Shown piece after piece: positions 1-6,835 of a DNA stretch of 64,000 bases. A program made the translations under genes and the position numbers. Numbering within the stretch: the stretch's first letter is position 1; the number at the start of each line of letters is the position of its first letter. Source of the stretch: Streptomyces sp. WMMC500 (GTDB taxonomy: Bacteria; Actinomycetota; Actinomycetes; Streptomycetales; Streptomycetaceae); assembly GCF_027497195.1 (NCBI RefSeq), contig NZ_CP114905.1, forward strand, positions 5,653,001 to 5,717,000. The letters are read 5' to 3'. The notes under the pieces were generated by a model that worked only from the letters and a program-made list of their open reading frames with translations, had not been told where the DNA came from and did no database searches.

Positions 1-412
1 GCCCGAGCGTGTCGGTGAGCAGGTGCCGCTTGCGCCCGTTGACCTTCTTCCCGGCGTCGAAGCCGCGAGAGGTGAGAGCGACGGTGGCGTCCGCCTTCAC
101 CGACTGCGAGTCGATGACCCCCGCACTGGGCTCACGTTCACGTCCCTCGGCCTCGCGGGCAGCCTCACGCAGCCGGTCGTGCAACTCGGCCACGAGTCCC
201 CCATCCCGCCAGCGGGCGAAGAAGGCGTAGACCCGAGGCCAGGGCGGGAAGTCCGACGGCATCGCCCGCCACTTGATGCCGTTGTCGACGAGGTAGCGGA
301 TCGCGTCGAGCATCTGTCGGTGACAGTAGCCCTCCGGCCGCCCGCCCCGGCCCGCCAGCCACCCGGGAACCGGCAGCAGATCCCGCACCAGAGCCCACTC
401 GGCATCGCTCAT
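1..412 (-). CDS. IS5-family transposase, partial (runs off the left edge)
   Basis: The minus-strand frame from an ATG at 412 is open to base 1 without a stop, giving about 137 residues. It begins MSDAEWALVRDLLP and continues with GRGGRPEGYCHRQMLDAIRYL and WPRVYAFFARW, the N-terminal helix-turn-helix part (DUF4096 type) of Streptomyces IS5-family transposases. It then shows GVIDSQSVKAD, carrying the first Asp of the DDE triad, and KKVNGRKRHLL. The second Asp and the Glu lie outside the window. The element sits downstream of a spread gene that has lost its 3' end, so it or a relative probably caused that truncation. The frame upstream of the ATG stays open for about 25 codons, so an earlier start is possible. 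Whether the enzyme is intact cannot be judged here. Confidence 0.85.
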   Translation of the reverse strand, partial: MSDAEWALVRDLLPVPGWLAGRGGRPEGYCHRQMLDAIRYLVDNGIKWRAMPSDFPPWPRVYAFFARWRDGGLVAELHDRLREAAREAEGREREPSAGVIDSQSVKADATVALTSRGFDAGKKVNGRKRHLLTDTLG

Positions 413-618
413 GTCCGAGCCGTACCGCGGCCGGCGACCCGGCCGGTCGGCCGCATTCCCGAACCTGTGGGCGAGACAGTCACACCCAGGAGTGGACCAA
501 CTGGACCCGACAACCGTGACCACGCGACACTTCGACAACAGGGCCTCTTGCTCCTCGCTGGACTCGACATCCGCGAGCTACCAAGAGGCCCTTCTTCCAT
601 GCACCCCCACCGGCAAAC
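413..618. other. IS flank with a long inverted repeat, no gene seen
   Basis: This stretch lies between the transposase start and the truncated spread gene, and no convincing coding frame was found. It contains a 10-base perfect inverted repeat, GGGCCTCTTG at 541-550 and CAAGAGGCCC at 582-591, followed by TTCTTCC. That looks like a factor-independent terminator or an insertion-sequence end. The terminal inverted repeat of the IS could not be located because its other end is outside the window. Confidence 0.4.
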
Positions 619-957
619 TCACCCGCACCAGGCCCCTGTTCGAACATCACCGACCACCCGAGCGGATAGAGAACAGCCAGTCAGGGCGAGGGTGAGCAGC
701 CCGCACAGGTGCAGCAGCCTGGTACCGGCCCTCAACTCCGACTTGGACACCCCGCGCAGGGCCAGGAACCGCAGAGCGACCAGGAGCCCGACGACGGACA
801 GGTCCACCATGGGGGCGATCAGCGGCGCGATCGGACGGGGGACACCGAGCCGCAGGGCGAGTGCCCAGACGTTGCCGAAGGAGAAGACGAAGGCCAGGGC
901 CGCGATGACCGCCATGACCACGGTCACGGTGCGTCGGGTGAATCGTTCCTCCGCCAT
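619..957 (-). pseudogene. Spd-like DUF2637 membrane protein, C-terminus lost
   Basis: The ATG at 957 follows a strong ribosome site (GGGAGG). The product starts MAEERFTRRTVTVVMAVIAA and has at least three hydrophobic segments, with a GNVWALALRLGVPRPIAPLIAP stretch typical of DUF2637 proteins. These are associated with plasmid and AICE spread (Spd) functions in hyphae. Family-like sequence ends around base 675 (LLTLALT). The remaining residues (GCSLSARVVGDVRTG) are unlike the family and read into IS-flanking DNA. The gene lies 37 bp downstream of the conjugal translocase on the same strand and was probably its operon partner. The full-length family has a further membrane segment and tail, so loss of function is likely but inferred. 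Confidence 0.7.
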
Positions 958-993
958 GATCTCAACCTCCCTTCTTGTGTGGGTGTTTCGGGA

Positions 994-2385
994 TCACTTG
1001 GTGAGTGAGGGCGCGGGCGGTGTCGTCCGGCCGGTCGAGCGCAGGAGGGCGTCCAGGCACAGGTCAGGGTCGGCGGTCAGGTACGAAGTGGCGTCCGCGA
1101 CGCGGGCGGCGTCGGCATCCGAGACGTAGGGGGTGCGGATGCGGGTGTAGCCGGGGCGGCCCTGCATCGCCATCACCGCAACGCCGACGTAGGCGGGGTC
1201 CTGCAAGGTCACCGGGCTGGCATCGGGCCAGTTACGGATGTCCTCACCCAGCGCGGCCACCGCTGCCTCCACCGTCTTCTGCGCGAAGGACAGCCCAATG
1301 GGGCACACGTCTCGGATGAACGTGGGGATGGCGTCGCCGGTGGTCTTCTGGCTGATCAGGATCACCAGGATGCCGACGCTGCGCCCCTTCTTGACCAGGT
1401 CCTCCACCAGCCGGGCGTTCTCCGCCGTCAACGCGGCCAAACGTTTCGTCTCGGCGTCGTTGCCCTTGTACTCGCGGAAGTACGTGTGCGCTTCGTCGAT
1501 GATCAGGACCGTGAGCGGCCATTCAGAGGAGGGGCCGACGTGCCACATGTTCTTCACGCCCAGTACGTCACGGATGGTCGCCGAGCGCCGCTTGCGCAGC
1601 TCCACCAGACGCTTGAACAGCGCGTTCGCCTCATCGAGGTCGTCACCGCAGAACGCGAACATGCGCTTGACCAGGTCGGCGTAGTCGCCCTCCGAGGCCC
1701 GTGACACCTTGCCGTCCGCAGTCGCGATCTGCACGGCGGCCGACGGCGCGAAGTCGCAGACGAACTTGTTGACCCCCGAGGTCTTGCCCGCACCCGGGAC
1801 GCCGGCCACCGTCACCCCGGGAACGTTGGCCAGGGACACACACACCCGGGAGGCGTACTCGTCCACGCCCAACTCCCAGCGGGTCAGCTCCGCGAGTGGC
1901 TGGCCGGTGGGCCGATGCGTGGTCGGCGTGGTCAGCGGATCGGAGCGCACACCCCGGATCACCACCCTGCCGGGGCCATGCGGCAGCACGGACACCCGCG
2001 TGCACCGCCAGGCGTCCGCAAGGAACCGGGCCGACTTCTGGTACTCCTCCAGCCCGACCTGCGGCAGCGTCCGCGCCCTCACGATCACCCCGAACCGGTC
2101 CGGCGTCACCTTGATCTTCGGAGTCAGCACCCGAGGCGCGGGTGTGGCGCCGTCCTTCTGCGGGGTGAGCTGCGCGAGCAGGCCCGGGGTCCTGTCGGTG
2201 ACCGTCAGCCCGGCCATCCGCGCGAGCCGTACCCAGCCCCAACGGACCCGCGCGGCCTGCCGCATGCTGACCCGCGTGCCCCGGTCGGCCCGCACGTAGC
2301 GCACCACCGTCACCAGCAGCCACACACCGACCAGCGCCGTAGCGATCGGCAGCGCGTACGACGCGTATCCCGTGACGGCTTCCAC
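994..2385 (-). CDS. FtsK/SpoIIIE-type conjugal DNA translocase (TraSA/TraB-like)
   Basis: This 463-residue protein has an N-terminal membrane segment (about residues 9-30) and a C-terminal ATPase. A Walker A motif GVPGAGKT lies at 195-202 and a Walker B motif LTVLIIDEAH at 291-300, followed by a sensor-like VILISQKTTGDAIPTFIRD stretch. This is the layout of the pSAM2 TraSA family, which moves double-stranded DNA between hyphae from a single ring ATPase. It starts at a GTG at 2385, two bases after the stop of the upstream 62-residue gene, so the genes are translated together. The same operon holds a SCO3933-like protein upstream and the spread gene downstream. It appears complete and is the best evidence that the left end is an AICE. 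Confidence 0.9.
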   Translation of the reverse strand: MEAVTGYASYALPIATALVGVWLLVTVVRYVRADRGTRVSMRQAARVRWGWVRLARMAGLTVTDRTPGLLAQLTPQKDGATPAPRVLTPKIKVTPDRFGVIVRARTLPQVGLEEYQKSARFLADAWRCTRVSVLPHGPGRVVIRGVRSDPLTTPTTHRPTGQPLAELTRWELGVDEYASRVCVSLANVPGVTVAGVPGAGKTSGVNKFVCDFAPSAAVQIATADGKVSRASEGDYADLVKRMFAFCGDDLDEANALFKRLVELRKRRSATIRDVLGVKNMWHVGPSSEWPLTVLIIDEAHTYFREYKGNDAETKRLAALTAENARLVEDLVKKGRSVGILVILISQKTTGDAIPTFIRDVCPIGLSFAQKTVEAAVAALGEDIRNWPDASPVTLQDPAYVGVAVMAMQGRPGYTRIRTPYVSDADAARVADATSYLTADPDLCLDALLRSTGRTTPPAPSLTK

Positions 2386-2386
2386 G

Positions 2387-2575
2387 TCAGGCCCCCTCTT
2401 CGCGTATCAGGCGGAACACGTCGCCCAGGTCGAGGCGGGCCGCCTGCTCCGGGCTCAGGTCGAGCAGATCGAGCACCGCACCGGAGGCGAAGAACGTGGC
2501 CTTGCCCTCGGACCCCGGCAGTGGCCGGAGCGGAGACAACGCCCGCTCCGGCGCGGGGTGTTCGAAGCGGATCAC
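2387..2575 (-). CDS. Small AICE operon protein, unknown function
   Basis: A 62-residue frame starts at a GTG at 2575 that overlaps the stop of the gene before it (GTGA) and ends two bases before the translocase start. The product begins VIRFEHPAPERALSPL and ends DLGDVFRLIREEGA, with a helical acidic C-terminus (LDLLDLSPEQAARLDLGDV). It has no membrane segment and no Cys pair. I do not recognise a named family. Tight coupling on both sides and the position between a SCO3933-like gene and traSA suggest an accessory transfer or control protein. The coding assignment rests on overlap geometry, so the start is well supported but the function is unknown. Confidence 0.65.
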   Translation of the reverse strand: MIRFEHPAPERALSPLRPLPGSEGKATFFASGAVLDLLDLSPEQAARLDLGDVFRLIREEGA

Positions 2576-2925
2576 TGGGCGGCCTCCGCCGTCACCAGCT
2601 CCAGGCGGGCGGCGCGGTAGGCGACACCGTCGGAGAGCTGACCGTTGAAGATCCGCGCCCACGGGGTCGCGAACAGCTCCACCGACCGCACCATCGCCCC
2701 CGGCTTGAGCCCGGCCGCCAGGCCCGTCTCCGGGACCGTGATCTTCAGGACCTCGGCGCGGCCGTCCTCCATGAGCATCACGGTCACCGTGTACAGCGAC
2801 GCTCCGGTCTCCCGGTCGGTCGCGATTTCGCCGGTCTGCTGGTCCTTGATCTTCAGTACTGGGTCGGTGCCCGCGATACACACCGCCGACGGCAGCAGGG
2901 CGACACGGATTCGAGTCATGGCCAT
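2572..2925 (-). CDS. SCO3933-family AICE regulatory protein
   Basis: The frame from an ATG at 2925 encodes 117 residues. The upstream GAGGA spaced about nine bases favours this ATG or the next in-frame one (2919) over the earlier ATG at 2976. The product resembles the small proteins that precede tra genes in Streptomyces integrative elements (SCO3933 family): a beta-rich body with GETGASLYTVTVMLMEDG-like strands (here DRETGASLYTVTVML) and a C-terminal FNGQLSDGVAYRAARLEL segment. It is the first gene of the minus-strand transfer operon and overlaps the next gene by four bases. It probably acts in control or binding at the transfer operon, although no DNA-binding motif is visible. The family call is from memory of similar proteins. 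Confidence 0.65.
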   Translation of the reverse strand: MAMTRIRVALLPSAVCIAGTDPVLKIKDQQTGEIATDRETGASLYTVTVMLMEDGRAEVLKITVPETGLAAGLKPGAMVRSVELFATPWARIFNGQLSDGVAYRAARLELVTAEAAQ

Positions 2926-3089
2926 GCCATCACATCCTCGTTCGATGGAGTCGCTTGATCGACTCGCCACGACCATAGCGGCACGCTCGCTACACCCGCA
3001 ACACTCGATCCGTATCGATACGCCGATACGGTTGGAACGCCGAGGACGCCCGGGTGTGCCGCGAGTGCCGACGCCGCTACCCTCGTGCC
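2926..3089. promoter_or_regulatory. Divergent promoter region of the transfer operon and GntR regulator
   Basis: The 164-bp gap between the transfer operon (minus) and the GntR gene (plus) holds two clear dyads. One is a 12-base perfect palindrome CGTATCGATACG at 3011-3022, followed directly by another CGATACG half-site at 3024-3030. The other is GAGTCG (2948-2953) paired with CGACTC (2960-2965) across six bases. Their placement fits operators by which the GntR protein represses transfer and itself, as KorSA does in pSAM2. Binding is inferred. Confidence 0.55.
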
Positions 3090-3983
3090 ATGAAGCTGCC
3101 CCTGGGAGAGGACCCCCGGCCGCCGTACGTCCAGGCCGCCGACGTCCTGCGCACCGCCATCCACGACGGCGAGCTGCGCCCAGGTGAACGGCTCCCCGCC
3201 GCGCGCGAGCTGCAACGACGCTTCGGCATCGCCAGCTCTACGGTCCAAAACGCCCTGCGGGTCCTCAAGGAGGAGGGGCTGATCTACTCCGTCCTCGGCC
3301 GGGGCAGTTACGTACGCGCGCCAAAGCCAGTGGTGACCGCCGAAGCGGAGGTGGCCGCAGCAGAGGAAGACGAAGTCGATCTCGGCGAGTCCGATCCTGA
3401 GTACATCGGTCTCGGCGACCTCCGACGCGGTTGGCAGACCGCCGACAGTCCTGCCGACGATCCGCGCCCCCCGTACGTGCGGACTGCGGACGAACTCCGC
3501 GAGCAGATCCAGGACGGCCGACTTGCGCCGGGCGCCAAGCTCCCGTCCGCCCGCGACCTGCAAGCTCAGTACGGCATCGCCAATTCCACCGCGCAGAACG
3601 CCCTGCGGGTCCTCAAGGAGGAGGGGCTGATCTATTCCGTGCAGGGCCGGGGCGTCTTCGTCCGCCAGCTCAGCCCGCGCGCTCAGTTCCTCAAGCGCTA
3701 CAACGAGGGGTTGAAGGAAACGGCGGCGCAGCGCCGTGCGGACGAGGAAGCGGTGCGGCTCAGCGGAAAGAGCGACGACGAAGTGGCCGCCGAACTCGCC
3801 GCCGCCGAGGAACGGTTCACCAAGGCCAGCACCGAGTTCGAAGCCGCCACCGCCCACCGTGATGCCATGCGCGCCGTCATGGAGCAACGCAAGCGTCTCA
3901 GCGGCAACTACACGCCAGAAGAGACCGCCGCCAAGGCCCAGCGCCTGCACGACCGGCTGAACGAAGGCAGACGCCGACGCTGA
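3090..3983 (+). CDS. GntR-type regulator with two tandem winged-helix domains (KorSA-like)
   Basis: The 297-residue protein starts at the ATG at 3090. Two GntR winged-helix domains are visible, residues about 8-76 and 124-192. Each opens with DPRPPYV and ends in an R-G-x-[YF]-V-R wing. Their recognition regions share QNALRVLKEEGLIYSV, and the DNA for this part is almost identical in the two copies (near 3248 and 3596). Between them is an acidic linker (EAEVAAAEEDEVDLGE). After residue 195 comes a charged, probably coiled-coil tail. GntR regulators of AICEs such as KorSA usually have one domain, so the internal duplication is unusual. Divergent orientation to the transfer operon suggests that it represses that operon. 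Confidence 0.85.
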   Translation: MKLPLGEDPRPPYVQAADVLRTAIHDGELRPGERLPAARELQRRFGIASSTVQNALRVLKEEGLIYSVLGRGSYVRAPKPVVTAEAEVAAAEEDEVDLGESDPEYIGLGDLRRGWQTADSPADDPRPPYVRTADELREQIQDGRLAPGAKLPSARDLQAQYGIANSTAQNALRVLKEEGLIYSVQGRGVFVRQLSPRAQFLKRYNEGLKETAAQRRADEEAVRLSGKSDDEVAAELAAAEERFTKASTEFEAATAHRDAMRAVMEQRKRLSGNYTPEETAAKAQRLHDRLNEGRRRR

Positions 3984-4555
3984 ACCGACCGCACGCGGTA
4001 GAGCGGCAGGACACGAGGCACCCAAGGCGAGCTGTTCAGAGTTTCTTTACTTGATCAAGGGCGTCCCGCTGACGCGGGCCGCCGCGCGCCGGCGGTCGGT
4101 GACCGCCGCCCGCTCCTGTCTGCCGCCCCGCCGGCGACGGCCGCCGACCACTCGGCGCGCAGAGCCCGGGAGCGTAAGCCGGACCCCCAATCGGAAGCCC
4201 CGGTCCGACCGCTCAGCAGCAGACTGGCCGGGCACCTGAGAGGCCGCCCGGGGGGCTCGCGCCGTCCCGGACGCGCCCATGCTTGCTGCCCGGCTGGGGG
4301 CCGTGACGATGGAGATAACTGGGCTGATGCCGGTGCGGGGTTGAGCGAGACACACGTGGCGGGTGGTGGGTTGGCGCGCCCGCCGTCGTGGCTGACTTTC
4401 TGTGGCTGAGGCCAGAACCCCCATGGGCACGGCACGCACGTGAGGGCCCGTCCCTGCCGGGGCTGACGAGTGCGGGGGAGCCTCGATCGGCTGCGCCCGG
4501 CAGGGACGGGAGTTGGGTGGTCAGCGCGGTGCGGCGCCTGGGCGAGCGAGGCGGA
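3984..4555. other. Intergenic stretch, nothing recognised
   Basis: These 572 bases follow the GntR gene and precede the end of a convergent minus-strand pair. Open frames exist on both strands, but their translations are Arg/Pro-rich with no family features and no ribosome sites. It may be a decayed gene or the scar of lost element genes such as replication or excision functions. I see no repeat or RNA gene in it. Confidence 0.4.
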
Positions 4556-4792
4556 TCACGTCTGGCGCCAGGTCCGCCAGGGGCGGGTGATGATCTCCCG
4601 ATAGGTGTGGTGGGACGGGTTCTGACCGCAGTGCCGCAACACCCACTCCTGCGGTTCGGCGAACTCCTCGCTCGTCGGTGAGGTCTCTCCGTCCACGGCG
4701 CACTGCATCGCGTACAGGACTGGCTCCGCGTCCGGCTCGCGGTCGGGCTGGAGCGTCCAGGTCTCGTAGCGCAGGACCGAGCGAGGGGTCAC
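4556..4792 (-). CDS. DUF7848-like small protein
   Basis: A 78-residue frame starts at a GTG at 4792, which overlaps the stop of the upstream gene in a GTGA junction. The product reads VTPRSVLRYETWTLQ, then AMQCAVDGETS, then EPQEWVLRHCGQNPSHHTYREI. The spaced Cys-x-V and H-C plus H-H residues are typical of the small DUF7848 proteins common in Streptomyces, often near regulators and element-borne genes. The Cys/His pattern could bind zinc, which is an inference. It is translationally coupled to the preceding 80-residue gene. An earlier in-frame start exists at 4882, but that would overlap the neighbour by about 90 bases. Confidence 0.7.
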   Translation of the reverse strand: MTPRSVLRYETWTLQPDREPDAEPVLYAMQCAVDGETSPTSEEFAEPQEWVLRHCGQNPSHHTYREIITRPWRTWRQT

Positions 4793-5031
4793 CGTCCCCA
4801 CCTCCGGTTGGCCACGGCCACCTTCGCGCTCAACTCCTCCGTCGGAGTCGGTGGACGTACGTCCTCGGGCGGCACGTCCCACTCCCGGCCACCGCGCGGC
4901 GGCCGAAGCTGCACGTACGTCCCCACATGCCCCATCACCACGCCCACCTTGCCGCTTCGCCGGTCGACCATCAGGGCGCCGGCATCGGGCGAGACGGTGT
5001 GCCCGTCGGCATCAGGGGTGGGGGCCGTCAT
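4789..5031 (-). CDS. Small hypothetical protein paired with the DUF7848-like gene
   Basis: From an ATG at 5031 the frame gives 80 residues: an N-terminal MTAPTPDADGHTVSPDAG, a core GALMVDRRSGKVGVVMGHVG, then YVQLRPPRGGREWDVPPEDV and a charged C-terminus. This small beta-barrel-like protein (a short SH3-like fold is possible) is commonly found immediately upstream of DUF7848 genes in Streptomyces. The frame is open further upstream to 5223. The ATG at 5031 is preferred because the extension (CSCPATGRPVTRRL) does not look conserved, though no strong ribosome site marks it. It diverges from the XRE regulator across about 255 bases. Function is unknown. Confidence 0.6.
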   Translation of the reverse strand: MTAPTPDADGHTVSPDAGALMVDRRSGKVGVVMGHVGTYVQLRPPRGGREWDVPPEDVRPPTPTEELSAKVAVANRRWGR

Positions 5032-5286
5032 CGTGACCACCCCGGCGAGGCGGCGCGTGACCGGGCGTCCAGTCGCGGGGCAGGAACACGTGGGGTGGCG
5101 CTCATTCGCACGGTGACGCTCCTCGGCGGCGTTGATGCGTGCCCCTGGGCCTGTTGGTGCCGCAGGGTCGGCACCGATCCTCACGCCGGTCACCGGGACG
5201 AAGGAACCTCCACCAAACCCCATTTCAGGACGTCCTGCACCGTGTAGAACGTCCCTAGTGCCGTCCTGAGACGAAGGGGGAGACTC
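5032..5286. promoter_or_regulatory. Divergent intergenic region upstream of the XRE regulator
   Basis: This region separates the minus-strand small-gene pair from the XRE regulator. It contains a perfect 10-base palindrome AGGACGTCCT at 5227-5236, about 50 bases before the regulator start, and an AAGGGGGAG ribosome site directly before the GTG at 5287. The palindrome is a candidate operator; no experimental support is visible. Confidence 0.4.
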
Positions 5287-6033
5287 GTGCCGAACGAGAG
5301 ACTACGAGCCGTCATGGCGGCGGGAGGCTGGACGTACGCCGCACTCGCTCAGCAGGTCGAGGTCGACCCCAAGTCGGTCGAGCGCTGGGTGAACCTCGGG
5401 CGTATCCCACGTCGTGCCACCGCCCTCCAGGCGGCCAAGGCCCTGGGAGAAGACGTGCACGCACTCTGGCCGGCGCTCCGCCAGGCCCGCCCCGCCCGCG
5501 CCATCAGCCCCGAACTGGTCGCGCTCTACCAGCAGCGGGCCGACATCCCTGTCTCGACGTTCACCGACCTGATGGCCCAGGCCCGGGAGCGGATCGACAT
5601 CCTCGTCTACGCGGCAGTCTTCCTCCACGAGGCATACCCGCGGCTGAACGAACTCCTCACCGAACGCACCGCCGAAGGCTGCACCGTCCGCATCGCGATC
5701 GGGGACCCCGACAGCGACAACGTCCAAGCCCGCGGCCAGGAAGAGCGGTTCGGCCACGGCATCGAATCCCGCTGCCGCCTCGCTCTCATGCACTACCGGC
5801 CGCTCGCCGACACCCCGGGCATCGAAGTCCGCACCCACGAAACCACGCTCTACAACTCCCTCTACCGCGCCGACGACCAGCAACTCGTCAACGCCCACGT
5901 CTGGGGCGTCAACGCCTACGCCGCCCCCGTATGGCATCTTCGCCGACACGAGACAGGCGGCATGTTCGACACCTACGCCGACAGCTTCGACGCCGTGTGG
6001 ACGACGGCAACCCCCGTACGAGAGGAAGGCTGA
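5287..6033 (+). CDS. XRE-family HTH regulator with C-terminal DUF5919-like domain
   Basis: The 248-residue protein starts at a GTG after AAGGGGGAG. Residues 1-60 form a helix-turn-helix (YAALAQQVEVDPKSVERWVN) and residues about 75-240 form a second domain beginning FTDLMAQARERIDILVYAAVF. That second domain resembles the phospholipase-D-like/DUF5919 domain attached to XRE proteins in Streptomyces. It ends with an acidic FDTYADSFDAVW segment. The next gene is a Nudix protein two bases downstream. This XRE-Nudix pair recurs in actinomycete integrative elements and fits a control or immunity module. DNA targets and any enzymatic activity are unknown, and I do not see a canonical HKD motif. Confidence 0.75.
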   Translation: MPNERLRAVMAAGGWTYAALAQQVEVDPKSVERWVNLGRIPRRATALQAAKALGEDVHALWPALRQARPARAISPELVALYQQRADIPVSTFTDLMAQARERIDILVYAAVFLHEAYPRLNELLTERTAEGCTVRIAIGDPDSDNVQARGQEERFGHGIESRCRLALMHYRPLADTPGIEVRTHETTLYNSLYRADDQQLVNAHVWGVNAYAAPVWHLRRHETGGMFDTYADSFDAVWTTATPVREEG

Positions 6034-6035
6034 CC

Positions 6036-6506
6036 GTGGCCCGCACCGAGTACTACGACGACCCCAACGCGCCCAAGCCGAACAGCATGGTCGTCGCCGC
6101 ATCCGCCGTCGTCACCGACGACCACGGGCGCATCCTCCTCCAGCGCCGCCGCGACAACGACCTATGGGCCCTGCCCGGAGGCGGCATGGACCTCACCGAC
6201 TCCCTGCCAGGCACAGCCGTCCGAGAGGTCAAAGAGGAGAGCGGCCTCGACGTCGAGATCACCGGCCTGGTCGGCACCTACACCGACCCGAAACACATCA
6301 TCGCCTACACCGACGGCGAGGTCCGCCGCCAGTTCAACGTCTGCTTCACCGCCCGCATCACCGGCGGCCAACTGGCAATCTCCGACGAGTCCACCGAACT
6401 CCGGTTCGTGCCGCCCGAAGAAATCGAGCAGTTGCCGATGCACCACACCCAACGACTCAGGCTCCAGCACTTCCTGGAACAGCGCGAAAAGCCGTACCTG
6501 GGCTGA
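6036..6506 (+). CDS. Nudix hydrolase (Pif-like context)
   Basis: A GTG at 6036, two bases after the previous stop, begins a 156-residue protein. The Nudix box is clear: LPGGGMDLTDS followed by REVKEESGL, which keeps the catalytic REUXEEXGU half. An Asp replaces the Glu usually found in the GX5E half. It hydrolyses a nucleoside diphosphate linked to another group; the substrate cannot be told from sequence. In pSAM2 the Nudix protein Pif prevents transfer between element-bearing cells, and the position next to AICE regulators makes a Pif-like role plausible. A housekeeping role cannot be excluded. The C-terminus ends with a basic helix (HHTQRLRLQHFLEQR). Confidence 0.85.
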   Translation: MARTEYYDDPNAPKPNSMVVAASAVVTDDHGRILLQRRRDNDLWALPGGGMDLTDSLPGTAVREVKEESGLDVEITGLVGTYTDPKHIIAYTDGEVRRQFNVCFTARITGGQLAISDESTELRFVPPEEIEQLPMHHTQRLRLQHFLEQREKPYLG

Positions 6507-6589
6507 ACCGTCTGACGGCAGTAGCGACGGCAACAACCCCGCACAACCACGGACGCCCGCGCACGTCACCGGACCAGCAAGCCGCACTT

Positions 6590-6609
6590 GACCTGCGAAA
6601 AAGCAGGTC
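6590..6609 (+). terminator. Hairpin after the Nudix gene
   Basis: GACCTGC (6590-6596) and GCAGGTC (6603-6609) form a perfect 7-base stem around a GAAAAA loop, 84 bases after the Nudix stop. No T-run follows, so it may be a weak terminator, or a structure marking the boundary where the toxin cassette was joined. Confidence 0.45.
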
Positions 6610-6830
6610 GAAGGCTTCGCGTAGCACACGTACTATGTGCTCGCCGGGGCGACACCGGTCCTCGTCCACAATTCCGGAGGAGATGCCAGGTTTAAGTACC
6701 TTGATCGACCTGGATACAGCAATTACGTACTTGTCGATCGCGGCGGTAACGTTTACTACTCCGGAATGTTTGGTCCGGGCGATACGCCGGCGGGTGTTCA
6801 GTATCGTCACGGCAACAACAACAATCGTTT

Positions 6831-6835
6831 CAATG
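6831..6835. repeat. Left target-site duplication CAATG of the IS
   Basis: CAATG here and at 7817-7821 flank the IS exactly outside its terminal inverted repeats. Deleting the IS plus one copy rejoins the toxin reading frame, which supports the assignment. Confidence 0.75.

Noticed and set aside
411..695. A 94-codon plus-strand frame in the IS flank
   Set aside because: No family, no ribosome site, and it crosses the spread-gene truncation point.
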